A DNA stretch of 8,662 nt from an uncultured Bacteroidota bacterium (GCA_903833025.1 CAILDT010000245.1:1-8662); one strand, 5' to 3'. Positions 1 to 6,025 are shown, numbered from the stretch's first letter. Notes: a model not told the origin generated them from the sequence alone. Program-made: numbers and translations.

Positions 1-269
1 CTGCCGAAACAGACATAGAAGAAATAATAGAATGGTATGGCACAGAAAATAAAGACTTAAGTAGAGAGTTTGTAAAAGTTTTGGAACAAACATTTGAAAA
101 GGTCATTGACAATCCTTTTCTTTTTCAGCAAGTGTTTAAAGACTATAGAAAGGTAAACACTGCAAAATTTCCTTATAAAATTATTTATCGTATATCCGAA
201 AATAAAGTTATTGTATTAGGGGTAATTCATCACAAACGAAACCCTGAAATTTGGAAAAACAGAAAATAA
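1..269 (+). CDS. RelE/ParE-family toxin, 5' end cut off by the window
   Basis: This is the C-terminal part of a small toxin of the RelE/ParE fold, the ribonuclease or gyrase-poisoning half of a type II toxin-antitoxin pair. The frame is open from base 3 to the TAA at 267-269, giving 88 visible residues. The fragment begins AETDIEEIIEWYGTEN, the usual helical start with an EWY motif. It continues with a DNPF turn, a KDYRKV segment, FPYKIIYRI and a C-terminal VIHHKRNPEIWKNR, matching the family order of two helices followed by a beta sheet with basic residues near the end. The TTG at base 81 is only an internal Leu codon and not the start, because the family homology continues upstream of it. 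Only a few N-terminal residues should be missing. An antitoxin gene would be expected just upstream, outside the window. RelE and ParE activities cannot be separated from this fragment. It is unrelated to the phosphate genes downstream and is separated from them by a terminator. Confidence 0.8.
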   Translation, partial: AETDIEEIIEWYGTENKDLSREFVKVLEQTFEKVIDNPFLFQQVFKDYRKVNTAKFPYKIIYRISENKVIVLGVIHHKRNPEIWKNRK

Positions 270-275
270 ACACTT

Positions 276-338
276 CTGCCCCCCGCTATCGCGAGCGTCT
301 TTTCCGCTCGTGTCTATTATTCGGGAGCATCCCGCTCC
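276..338. repeat. GC-rich palindromic block after the toxin gene
   Basis: This short GC-rich patch in AT-rich surroundings contains CGAGCG (292-297) facing CGCTCG (305-310), and GGAGC (324-328) facing GCTCC (334-338). There is no open reading frame. It resembles a dispersed intergenic palindrome or its remnant. Dispersal cannot be confirmed because no second copy lies in this window. Confidence 0.35.
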
Positions 339-350
339 AACAACAAACAA

Positions 351-383
351 AAAAACTCTTTACAGAAATGTAAGGAGTTTTTT
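351..383 (+). terminator. Rho-independent terminator after the toxin gene
   Basis: The stem AACTCTTTACA / TGTAAGGAGTT (one T-G wobble) closes a GAAA tetraloop at 365-368 and runs into a T tract at 378-383. A matching A tract before the stem could let it act in both directions. It separates the toxin transcript from the porin promoter that starts about 15 bases later. Confidence 0.8.
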
Positions 384-397
384 GTTTTACATTAAAA

Positions 398-441
398 TAA
401 TAAGTAATTAACATTAACGTAACCTTGCGATTCTACTTTTG
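398..441 (+). promoter_or_regulatory. Porin promoter with PhoB-box-like 11-bp repeats
   Basis: TACTTTTG at 434-441 fits the Bacteroidota -7 consensus TAnnTTTG. Upstream, TAACATT (409) and TAACCTT (420) are exactly 11 bp apart, with a weaker TAATAAG at 398 in the same phase. An 11-bp direct repeat overlapping the place of the -33 element is the layout of a PhoB box, and the first clear repeat starts 25 bp before the -7 box. The -7 assignment is fairly safe. Phosphate control is an inference from the repeats and from the gene served. Confidence 0.6.
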
Positions 442-485
442 TGCCGAAATAATAATTAATTAACTCAAAACAAACAAAAAAAAAA

Positions 486-1811
486 ATGAAAAGAAACATT
501 ACTTTAACAGCAGTAGCCGCAATGTTAAGTTTATGCATCGGCATAAATACATTGAAAGCGCAAGAAACTACCGAAAATCCGATTGATACATTGGCAAGAG
601 CAGTACACCGTTTATCAGATGATATATCGGTATTTAAAAGAGTAAAAATATCGGGCTTTGTACAATCACAATTTCAATGGGCAGATTCGATGGGGGCAAA
701 ATCATTTGCCGGTGGCGATTTTCCTGCAACTGTTGACAAGCGTTTTAAAGTGCGCCGTGCAGAGTTTAAAACTACGTATGATTATAAAGGTGTGCAAATA
801 GTTGCTAATATTAATGTGTCGCAGGACGGGGTAACTATTAAAGATGCCTATGGAAAATATACGGAACAAAAACTGAAAATGTTTTCGTTAACAATGGGAA
901 TCTTTAATCGCCCATTCGGATTCGAAAACACGTATTCATCATCAATGCTCGAAACACCCGAAAGAGCACGTATGATTCAAGTATTATTACCCGGTGAGCG
1001 CGATTGTGGTGCAATGTTAACTTTCCAAATGCCTAATGGTTCTAAACTTCATCCTTTAAAAGTGGAAGCAGGTTTTTTTAACGGAACAGGTAATGCTGCT
1101 AATGATTTTGATTATTATAAAGATTTTATTGGAAACATTCATTGGAACAGTACCACTAAAAACGAAAAAATAAAATACGGCATCGGAGTTTCTTATTATG
1201 ATGGAGGAGTTCGTCAGGGGTCAAGCACTGTTTATACAATGAAAGCTGACTCAAACGGAACCAATGCTTTTAAAGCATATAAAGATACAGCAAACTTTGG
1301 TGCTATTGCACGTCGCCAGTATATGGGTGCTGATGCGCAAGTATCTTTTGATTTCCCGTTTGGTATCACTACTTTAAGAGCTGAATATATTACAGGACAA
1401 CAACCGGGTACTTCTTCTACAAGCGGAAGTCCATCTGCACAACCAGCAGGAGATACATACATCAGAAAGTTTAACGGAGCATATTTTTGTTTAGTACAAA
1501 ATATTTGGAATACAAAACACGCTATCGTAGTAAAATACGATTGGTATGATGCAAATTCTGAAGCAGCTGGCGATAACCTTGGATTAAAAGTATTGGCATT
1601 TAAAAACACATCGTATAAAGCAACAAGTGCTACTGATTTAAAATATACTACACTTGGGGTTGGTTACATTTATAAATTAAACGAAAGCGTGAAGTTTACT
1701 TTATATTATGATATGGTAGCAAATGAAAAGAGCCTTAACCTTGCAAGTGGTGGGTATTGGAAAGATGTGAAAGATAACGTACTTACAGCAAGAATACAGT
1801 ATAAATTTTAA
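486..1811 (+). CDS. OprO/OprP-type phosphate-selective outer-membrane porin
   Basis: This 441-residue protein is a predicted outer-membrane beta-barrel of the Porin_O_P family, whose members pass phosphate or polyphosphate into the periplasm. Residues 1-25 form a signal peptide ending in LKA before Gln26. Residues 31-50 are a short polar, probably helical N-terminal stretch. The barrel starts near KISGFVQSQFQ (54-64), and alternating aromatic/polar strands continue to the end. The last residue is Phe (ARIQYKF), the usual C-terminal signature for outer-membrane assembly. The charge pattern in RFKVRRAEFKTTYDY and the FNRPFGFENTY segment are typical of the family. The ATG at 486 follows an A-rich leader without a Shine-Dalgarno site, normal for this phylum. 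The gene has its own promoter and stands immediately before pstS, which supports phosphate as the substrate. Selectivity for orthophosphate versus polyphosphate cannot be read from the sequence. Confidence 0.88.
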   Translation: MKRNITLTAVAAMLSLCIGINTLKAQETTENPIDTLARAVHRLSDDISVFKRVKISGFVQSQFQWADSMGAKSFAGGDFPATVDKRFKVRRAEFKTTYDYKGVQIVANINVSQDGVTIKDAYGKYTEQKLKMFSLTMGIFNRPFGFENTYSSSMLETPERARMIQVLLPGERDCGAMLTFQMPNGSKLHPLKVEAGFFNGTGNAANDFDYYKDFIGNIHWNSTTKNEKIKYGIGVSYYDGGVRQGSSTVYTMKADSNGTNAFKAYKDTANFGAIARRQYMGADAQVSFDFPFGITTLRAEYITGQQPGTSSTSGSPSAQPAGDTYIRKFNGAYFCLVQNIWNTKHAIVVKYDWYDANSEAAGDNLGLKVLAFKNTSYKATSATDLKYTTLGVGYIYKLNESVKFTLYYDMVANEKSLNLASGGYWKDVKDNVLTARIQYKF

Positions 1812-1815
1812 AAGA

Positions 1816-1877
1816 GGTTCTTCGCTGCGCTCTGAATGACAGGCACTATTTGTCATTCAGAGCGTAGCGAAGAATCC
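1816..1877. repeat. Long near-perfect inverted repeat between porin and pstS
   Basis: The left arm (1816-1841) and right arm (1851-1877) pair over 26 bp with one bulged base and one G-T wobble around a 9-nt loop (1842-1850). The core word is TTCGCTGCGCTCTGAATGAC. There is no T tract, so it is not a classical terminator, though the RNA hairpin could end transcription or protect the porin mRNA 3' end. From memory, TTCGCTACGCTC-type palindromes recur between genes in many Bacteroidota genomes, so this is probably one copy of a dispersed element. Confidence 0.75.
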
Positions 1878-1913
1878 ATAAATAATAAACGAATTGCATA
1901 AACCAATATTACT

Positions 1914-1968
1914 TAACAATAACACAATCTTAAGTTAACGCGGGCACTAAAGTGCGGTATTACTTTTG
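1914..1968 (+). promoter_or_regulatory. pstS promoter with TAAC repeats
   Basis: TACTTTTG at 1961-1968 is a perfect TAnnTTTG -7 element and is identical to that of the porin. TAACAAT (1914) and TAACGCG (1936) are 22 bp apart, with a weaker CAATCTT at 1925 midway, giving three positions in an 11-bp register. The last begins 25 bp before the -7 box, as at the porin. An alternative pairing is TAACACA (1920) with TAAGTTA (1931). A small palindrome, GCACT-AA-AGTGC (1944-1955), lies between the repeats and the -7 box. Phosphate control is inferred. Confidence 0.55.
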
Positions 1969-1997
1969 TAAAAATAAAATAAACCAATAAAATAAAA

Positions 1998-2813
1998 ATG
2001 AAAACAAAAACAATTCTAGTTGCATTATGTCTTTACACGAGTGTAAACTTTGCACAAAAAATTAAAGGAAGTGATACTGTTTTGCCTCTTGCACAAAAAG
2101 AAGCAGAAACGTATATGAAAACAAACAAGATGGCTAAACTAACTGTAACAGGTGGAGGTAGCGGCGTAGGTTTTGCAGCATTGGTTGATAACACAACGGA
2201 TATTGCAATGGCATCCAGAAAAATAAAAATGGATGAGAAAATTAAATTGCAGGATGCTGGCAGAGCGTATAAAGAAACTATTATTGCTTATGATGCACTT
2301 TCGGTAATTGTAAATAACGAAAATAAAGTGTCGCAGTTAACACGCGAACAATTAGAAGGAATATTCACTGGTAAAATTAAGAACTGGAAAGAAGTAGGTG
2401 GAGATGATATGCCAATGGTTGTTTATTCGCGCGAGTCAAGTTCAGGTACTTTTGAATTTTTTAAAGAACACGTAATGAACAAAAAGAATTATGCTTCATC
2501 CGTATTAAGTATGCCAGCAACAGGTGCTATTGTTCAGTCGGTTAGTCAAACCAAAGGAGCGATAGGTTACATCGGTTTAGCGTATATGGATAAGCAAGTG
2601 AAAGCACTTAAAGTATCTTACGACGCAGGCAAAACATACATTGCGCCATCAATGGCAACTGCTAAAGATAAAACATATCCTGTTGTTCGTCCATTATATT
2701 ACTATTATTTAACTACCGTTGAAAAGGCAGTAAAACCTTTTGTTGATTATGTATTATCAGCCGAAGGACAGAAAATAGTGGAAGCAGTAGGTTACGTTCC
2801 ATTATCAAAATAA
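1998..2813 (+). CDS. pstS: Periplasmic phosphate-binding protein PstS
   Basis: This 271-residue substrate-binding protein of the Pst ABC transporter binds orthophosphate in the periplasm and delivers it to PstC/PstA. A signal peptide ends at SVNFA (19) before Gln20. There is no lipobox Cys, so a soluble protein is predicted. Ligand-contact motifs are visible in the family order: GSDT (24-27), GGGSG (52-56), Ser73-Arg74, Asp99 after the hinge, and SRESSSGT (144-151) with Arg145 and the SGT turn. Lobe two includes QLEGIFTGKIKNWKEVGG (118-135) and GAIGYIGLAYM (187-197). The protein is shorter than E. coli PstS (about 346 residues) but in the range of compact Bacteroidota forms. The ATG at 1998 follows an A-rich leader. 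It has its own promoter and a strong terminator after it, so it can be made in excess over the permease. Confidence 0.95.
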   Translation: MKTKTILVALCLYTSVNFAQKIKGSDTVLPLAQKEAETYMKTNKMAKLTVTGGGSGVGFAALVDNTTDIAMASRKIKMDEKIKLQDAGRAYKETIIAYDALSVIVNNENKVSQLTREQLEGIFTGKIKNWKEVGGDDMPMVVYSRESSSGTFEFFKEHVMNKKNYASSVLSMPATGAIVQSVSQTKGAIGYIGLAYMDKQVKALKVSYDAGKTYIAPSMATAKDKTYPVVRPLYYYYLTTVEKAVKPFVDYVLSAEGQKIVEAVGYVPLSK

Positions 2814-2835
2814 GTTAGTTGTTTAGCTTATTGTT

Positions 2836-2868
2836 AAACGCCTCGCAGAAATGCGGGGCGTTTTTTTT
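2836..2868 (+). terminator. Strong rho-independent terminator after pstS
   Basis: The stem AACGCCTCGCA / TGCGGGGCGTT (one T-G wobble) closes a GAAA tetraloop at 2848-2851, followed by eight T residues (2861-2868). It sits 23 bases after the pstS stop codon. It should end most pstS transcripts, so pstC onward depends largely on its own promoter. Confidence 0.9.
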
Positions 2869-2873
2869 GCTAT

Positions 2874-2913
2874 CTCCCCCTTCTTCTTCAAGTAGGGGGT
2901 TGGGGGGTGGTTG
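2874..2913. repeat. GC-rich palindrome between pstS and pstC (copy A)
   Basis: CCCCCTTCTT (2876-2885) faces AAGTAGGGGG (2890-2899) around a 4-nt loop with one mismatch, followed by a G-rich tail (2901-2910). It resembles the palindromes at 4232-4270 and 5965-6009 in having a pyrimidine arm, a purine arm and a G-rich tail, all in the same orientation, but its core is more diverged. Confidence 0.55.
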
Positions 2914-2920
2914 TTATTCG

Positions 2921-2987
2921 TAACATTAACTTAACATATTCATAACATTGAACGAACGCTTTTAATCCCCTATCCAAAGTAACTTTG
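2921..2987 (+). promoter_or_regulatory. pstC promoter with three perfect 11-bp-spaced TAACAT repeats
   Basis: TAACAT occurs at 2921, 2932 and 2943, exactly 11 bp apart, and a degraded fourth unit, GAACGCT, follows at 2954 in the same register. TAACTTTG at 2980-2987 fits the TAnnTTTG -7 element, 26 bp after the start of the fourth unit. This is the clearest PhoB-box-like array in the window. The downstream gene encodes a phosphate permease, which fits. Control by PhoB itself is inferred, as no phoB gene is visible. Confidence 0.65.
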
Positions 2988-3017
2988 CGAAGCATTTTAA
3001 AGAATGATTTACAAAGA

Positions 3018-4226
3018 GTGAAAACGTTTTATAAGAAATTTTCGGAGCGATTTATTGAAGGGCTTTTAATGCTTAGTAGCAGCATTACCAGCTTAACTGT
3101 GGTGCTCATTGTTGTATTTCTTTTTAAAGAAGGCATCGGTTTGTTTAATCAAAAGCCGGTGGAACAAGGTTACGTTATTGCCATCAACAAAAATAACAAG
3201 GTTAAGAAACTATCATCAGCCCAGTTAAAAAACATCTACGACCAAAAGATTGCTCACTGGAGTGAAGTGGGTGGCACTAATGATTCGATAGTGTTGTTTC
3301 AGATGGAAGATATTTCCAACTATTTTTCTGATGAACAAATAGGCGACCAGTTGCAAAACCTACCAACTTGCCTTAATAAATTGCTGGATAGCTTGCCAAA
3401 TATCATTGCGTTTCTGCCGGAGAAATATATAAACAAAGATTTTAAAGGAACAATACTGGATGTAAACAAAGTATCGCTTGCTGATTTCTTTGGAGGAAAA
3501 GAATGGATACCAACCGCAAAACCGTCAGCACAATTGGGAGTTCTCCCTTTGATATTAGGAACACTATGGGTAAGTTTAGGTGCTATATTACTTGCATTGC
3601 CACTTGGTTTGGCAGCAGCAGTATATATGAGCGAAATAGCAGATAGTAGAATAAGACGAATAATGAAACCGCTGATTGAGTTATTAGCAGGCATCCCATC
3701 GGTAGTATATGGTTTCTTCGGATTAGTAATAATTGTTCCATTGATACAAAAAACATTTAATCTCCCAGTTGGAGAAACAGGTTTGGCGGGCAGTATAGTA
3801 CTTGGCATAATGGCATTGCCAACCATCATTACTATTTCCGAAGATGCAATGCGAAACACACCAAGAGCAATGAAAGAGGCAAGTTTAGCATTAGGAGCAA
3901 GTAAATGGCAAACGATTTATAAAGTAGTTATACCGTATTCCATATCGGGAATTTCTGCTGGAGCAATACTTGGAATTGGCAGAGCAATAGGAGAAACAAT
4001 GGCAGTGTTGATGGTTACCGGAAACGCAGCTGTAATACCGCATACCATATTGGCTCCAGTGCGTACCATACCAGCAACCATTGCCGCAGAACTTGGTGAA
4101 ACATCAAACGGAGGATTGCATTACAAAGCACTTTTTGCGTTGGGCTGCATTTTATTTTTAATAACATTATTTATAAACCTTACAGTAGAGTTTATTTCGA
4201 ACAGGAGAAAATATAACAAACATTAA
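3018..4226 (+). CDS. pstC: Phosphate ABC transporter permease PstC with a PstS-like periplasmic insert
   Basis: This is one of the two inner-membrane permease subunits of the Pst transporter. From GTG 3018 it has 402 residues, well above E. coli PstC (about 319). The order is: a cytoplasmic N-terminus, a first membrane helix (about 21-36), an extra periplasmic region (about 46-152), then SLADFFGGKEW and the standard PstC core with several helices. The cytoplasmic EAA loop for PstB contact is EDAMRNTPRAMKEASLALG (275-293) followed by ASKW. The extra region resembles lobe two of PstS, although Arg and SGT ligand residues are absent. Start choice: the frame extends to TTG 2985, but that codon lies inside the -7 box TAACTTTG and would precede the RNA start. 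GTG 3018 keeps the conserved KKFSERFIEGLL lead-in, whereas ATG 3069 would trim it. A 5-codon frame (3004-3021) overlaps the GTG. PstA follows 47 bp later. Confidence 0.93.
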   Translation: MKTFYKKFSERFIEGLLMLSSSITSLTVVLIVVFLFKEGIGLFNQKPVEQGYVIAINKNNKVKKLSSAQLKNIYDQKIAHWSEVGGTNDSIVLFQMEDISNYFSDEQIGDQLQNLPTCLNKLLDSLPNIIAFLPEKYINKDFKGTILDVNKVSLADFFGGKEWIPTAKPSAQLGVLPLILGTLWVSLGAILLALPLGLAAAVYMSEIADSRIRRIMKPLIELLAGIPSVVYGFFGLVIIVPLIQKTFNLPVGETGLAGSIVLGIMALPTIITISEDAMRNTPRAMKEASLALGASKWQTIYKVVIPYSISGISAGAILGIGRAIGETMAVLMVTGNAAVIPHTILAPVRTIPATIAAELGETSNGGLHYKALFALGCILFLITLFINLTVEFISNRRKYNKH

Positions 4227-4231
4227 TACTC

Positions 4232-4270
4232 CGTCACCCCTCTCCTTTGGAGAGGGGCAGGGGATGAGGT
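4232..4270. repeat. GC-rich palindrome between pstC and pstA (copy B)
   Basis: CCCCTCTCC (4237-4245) and GGAGAGGGG (4249-4257) form a perfect 9-bp stem with a TTT loop, flanked by CGTCA on the left and CAGGGGATGAGGT on the right. The 39-bp unit shares both flanks with the copy at 5965-6009. It fills almost the whole pstC-pstA gap. Its final GAGGT lies three bases before the pstA ATG and may act as a weak ribosome-binding site. No T tract follows, so it should not stop transcription efficiently. Confidence 0.75.
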
Positions 4271-4273
4271 AAT

Positions 4274-5152
4274 ATGATAAACGAACTTAAAATAATAAAA
4301 AGCAAAAGAAGAAATCAGGCAATTGCTTTCTTTATATTTCGATTGCTTAGTTATTCTATTGTGGCTATCTTATTTATTATTCTTTCTTTTATTATTGTTA
4401 AAGGTGTTTCGGTAATTAATTGGAACTTTATTACTCAAATGCCCGAAGAGGGAATGACCAAGGGAGGTATTTATCCTGCCATAATTGGTACGCTTTATTT
4501 GGTTGCAGGCAGTATGATATTTGCTTTTCCGATAGGAGTGTTAGCAGCCATTTATATGAACGAATATGTGAAAGACGGTATCGCGAAGAGAATAATAAAA
4601 CAAATGACAAATAATTTGGCAGGTATTCCTTCCATTGTTTTTGGCTTGTTCGGGATGTCGTTGTTTGTAAACAAACTTCATTTTGGGGATTCTATAATCG
4701 CAGGCTCGCTAACATTAGGGTTGCTGGCATTGCCTGTTGTTATTCGTACTACAGAAGAAGCATTGAAAGCAGTGGATAATACGTTCCGTCAAGCAAGTTT
4801 GGGATTGGGGGCAAGCAAATGGCAAACCACACGCAGAGTTGTGCTTCCAATTGCGTTCCCAAATATCATTACTGGTTTGATTCTTTCTGTAGGGCGTGTA
4901 TCTGGCGAAACAGCACCAATATTATTTACGGTGGCTGCTTACTTTCTTCCGAAACTTCCAACTAGTATTTTCGACCAAGCGATGGCATTGCCTTACCACT
5001 TATATGAAATATCTACTAGTGGAACTCACATTGAAGAGTCGCGACCGATAGCGTATGGCACCGCATTGGTGCTTATTATAATTGTATTGATTGTTAATTT
5101 ACTTGCAAATGGATTGCGAAAGTATTTTGGGAATAAAGTTAAAATGAATTAA
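4274..5152 (+). CDS. pstA: Phosphate ABC transporter permease PstA
   Basis: This 292-residue inner-membrane protein pairs with PstC to form the phosphate channel. Its length is close to that of E. coli PstA (296). A basic N-terminus (KSKRRNQ) precedes helix one (about 22-44). A periplasmic stretch, VINWNFITQMPEEG, is the usual PstA loop, and GGIYPAIIGTLYLV opens the core. Further hydrophobic segments lie near 67-93, 115-133, 138-157, 196-222 and 258-282. The EAA loop runs from EEALKAVDNTFRQASLGLG (161-179) through ASKWQTTRRVV and is the docking site for PstB. SGETAPILFT (210-219) is a conserved PstA motif. The ATG at 4274 is preceded by GAGGT from the upstream palindrome. Only 13 bp separate it from pstB, so the two are almost certainly cotranscribed. 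Confidence 0.95.
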   Translation: MINELKIIKSKRRNQAIAFFIFRLLSYSIVAILFIILSFIIVKGVSVINWNFITQMPEEGMTKGGIYPAIIGTLYLVAGSMIFAFPIGVLAAIYMNEYVKDGIAKRIIKQMTNNLAGIPSIVFGLFGMSLFVNKLHFGDSIIAGSLTLGLLALPVVIRTTEEALKAVDNTFRQASLGLGASKWQTTRRVVLPIAFPNIITGLILSVGRVSGETAPILFTVAAYFLPKLPTSIFDQAMALPYHLYEISTSGTHIEESRPIAYGTALVLIIIVLIVNLLANGLRKYFGNKVKMN

Positions 5153-5165
5153 AAGAAATTAAACA

Positions 5166-5918
5166 ATGTATAAGATAGAATCAAAAAATGTGGACTTTTA
5201 TTATGGAGCTTCGCAGGCATTAAAAAACATTAATATTGCTATCCGACCAAATACTGTTACTGCACTTATTGGTCCTTCTGGTTGTGGGAAATCTACTTAC
5301 TTGCGGTTATTCAACAGGATGAATGATTTGATAGATAACATAAAAATAACTGGGCAGGTGTTGATTGATGGCGGCAATATTTATGAAAGAGGCATTAATG
5401 TGGATAGCTTGAGGAAGAATGTGGGAATGGTGTTTCAAAAAGCAAATCCATTTCCCAAATCAATATTTGAGAATGTAGCTTATGGGTTAAGGGTAAATGG
5501 TATTACTGATAAAAAGTTTATTGAAGAGCGTGTGGAAACATCTATAAAACAAGTGGTGCTGTGGGATGAGGTGAAAGACAAATTAAAGAAATCAGCATTT
5601 GAACTTTCGGGCGGACAGCAGCAACGCTTGTGTATTGCACGTTGCCTTGCTATTCAACCGTCTGTCATTTTGATGGACGAACCTACTTCTGCTCTTGACC
5701 CTATATCTACTGCTAAAGTGGAGGAGTTGATTTATGAAATGAAATCGAAATACACTATTGTTATAGTAACTCATAATATGCAACAGGCAGGTAGAGTGAG
5801 CGATACTACTGCTTTCTTTTATATGGGTGAACTGGTGGAATATGATAATACAAAAACATTATTTATTAATCCAAAGGAAGAAAGAACACAGAATTATATA
5901 ACAGGACGTTTCGGATAA
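5166..5918 (+). CDS. pstB: Phosphate-transporter ATP-binding protein PstB
   Basis: This 250-residue cytoplasmic ATPase powers phosphate import through PstC/PstA. All ABC motifs are intact and in order: Walker A GPSGCGKST (36-44), Q-loop Gln91 in VFQKANPFPKSI, signature LSGGQQQR (147-154), Walker B VILMDEP (167-173) with catalytic Glu172, D-loop SALD (175-178) and H-loop His203 in THNM. The PstB-specific words FNRMND, KANPFPKSIFENVAYG and the C-terminal QNYITGRFG separate it from other ABC ATPases. Length matches the family (about 250-260). The ATG at 5166 lies in an A-rich context (AATTAAACA) without a Shine-Dalgarno site. It follows pstA by 13 bp. A 107-bp gap with a palindrome separates it from phoU. 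Confidence 0.97.
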   Translation: MYKIESKNVDFYYGASQALKNINIAIRPNTVTALIGPSGCGKSTYLRLFNRMNDLIDNIKITGQVLIDGGNIYERGINVDSLRKNVGMVFQKANPFPKSIFENVAYGLRVNGITDKKFIEERVETSIKQVVLWDEVKDKLKKSAFELSGGQQQRLCIARCLAIQPSVILMDEPTSALDPISTAKVEELIYEMKSKYTIVIVTHNMQQAGRVSDTTAFFYMGELVEYDNTKTLFINPKEERTQNYITGRFG

Positions 5919-5964
5919 TTACGAATTTACAAATCAAAACAATATATACATAGTACTTCACGCT

Positions 5965-6009
5965 CGTCACCCCTCTACTTTTTTCAAGGAGAGGGGCAGG
6001 GGGTGAGGT
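5965..6009. repeat. GC-rich palindrome between pstB and phoU (copy C)
   Basis: This unit shares CGTCACCCCTCT on the left and GGAGAGGGGCAGGGG plus TGAGGT on the right with the copy at 4232-4270, but has a longer T-rich loop (about 5978-5987). The orientation is the same. It lies 16 bases before the phoU ATG and has no T tract after it, so read-through from pstB to phoU is likely. Confidence 0.75.
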
Positions 6010-6025
6010 GTAATAACTAAATAAA

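Noticed and set aside
1232..1609. Minus-strand open frame inside the porin gene
   Set aside because: It is antisense to conserved beta-barrel coding sequence, with no promoter, leader or recognisable protein pattern.
2985..3017. N-terminal extension of PstC from TTG 2985
   Set aside because: The TTG is part of the -7 promoter element TAACTTTG, and the added 11 residues are not needed for the conserved PstC N-terminus.
3320..3859. Long open frame on the minus strand inside pstC
   Set aside because: It runs antisense to a fully recognisable permease gene and its translation shows no family pattern. The open frame follows from the codon composition of pstC.
4420..4614. Second + strand frame within pstA
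   Set aside because: It lies wholly inside pstA in another frame and has no recognisable features. PstA motifs are continuous across it, so there is no frameshift.
2874..6009. The GC-rich palindromes as a CRISPR array or insertion-sequence ends
   Set aside because: There are only three units, over 1 kb apart with genes between them, with no regular spacers and no transposase in the window.
5919..6025. A separate phoU promoter in the pstB-phoU gap
   Set aside because: TACTTTTTT near 5976 lacks the final TTTG of the -7 consensus, lies inside the palindrome loop and has no TAAC repeats before it.
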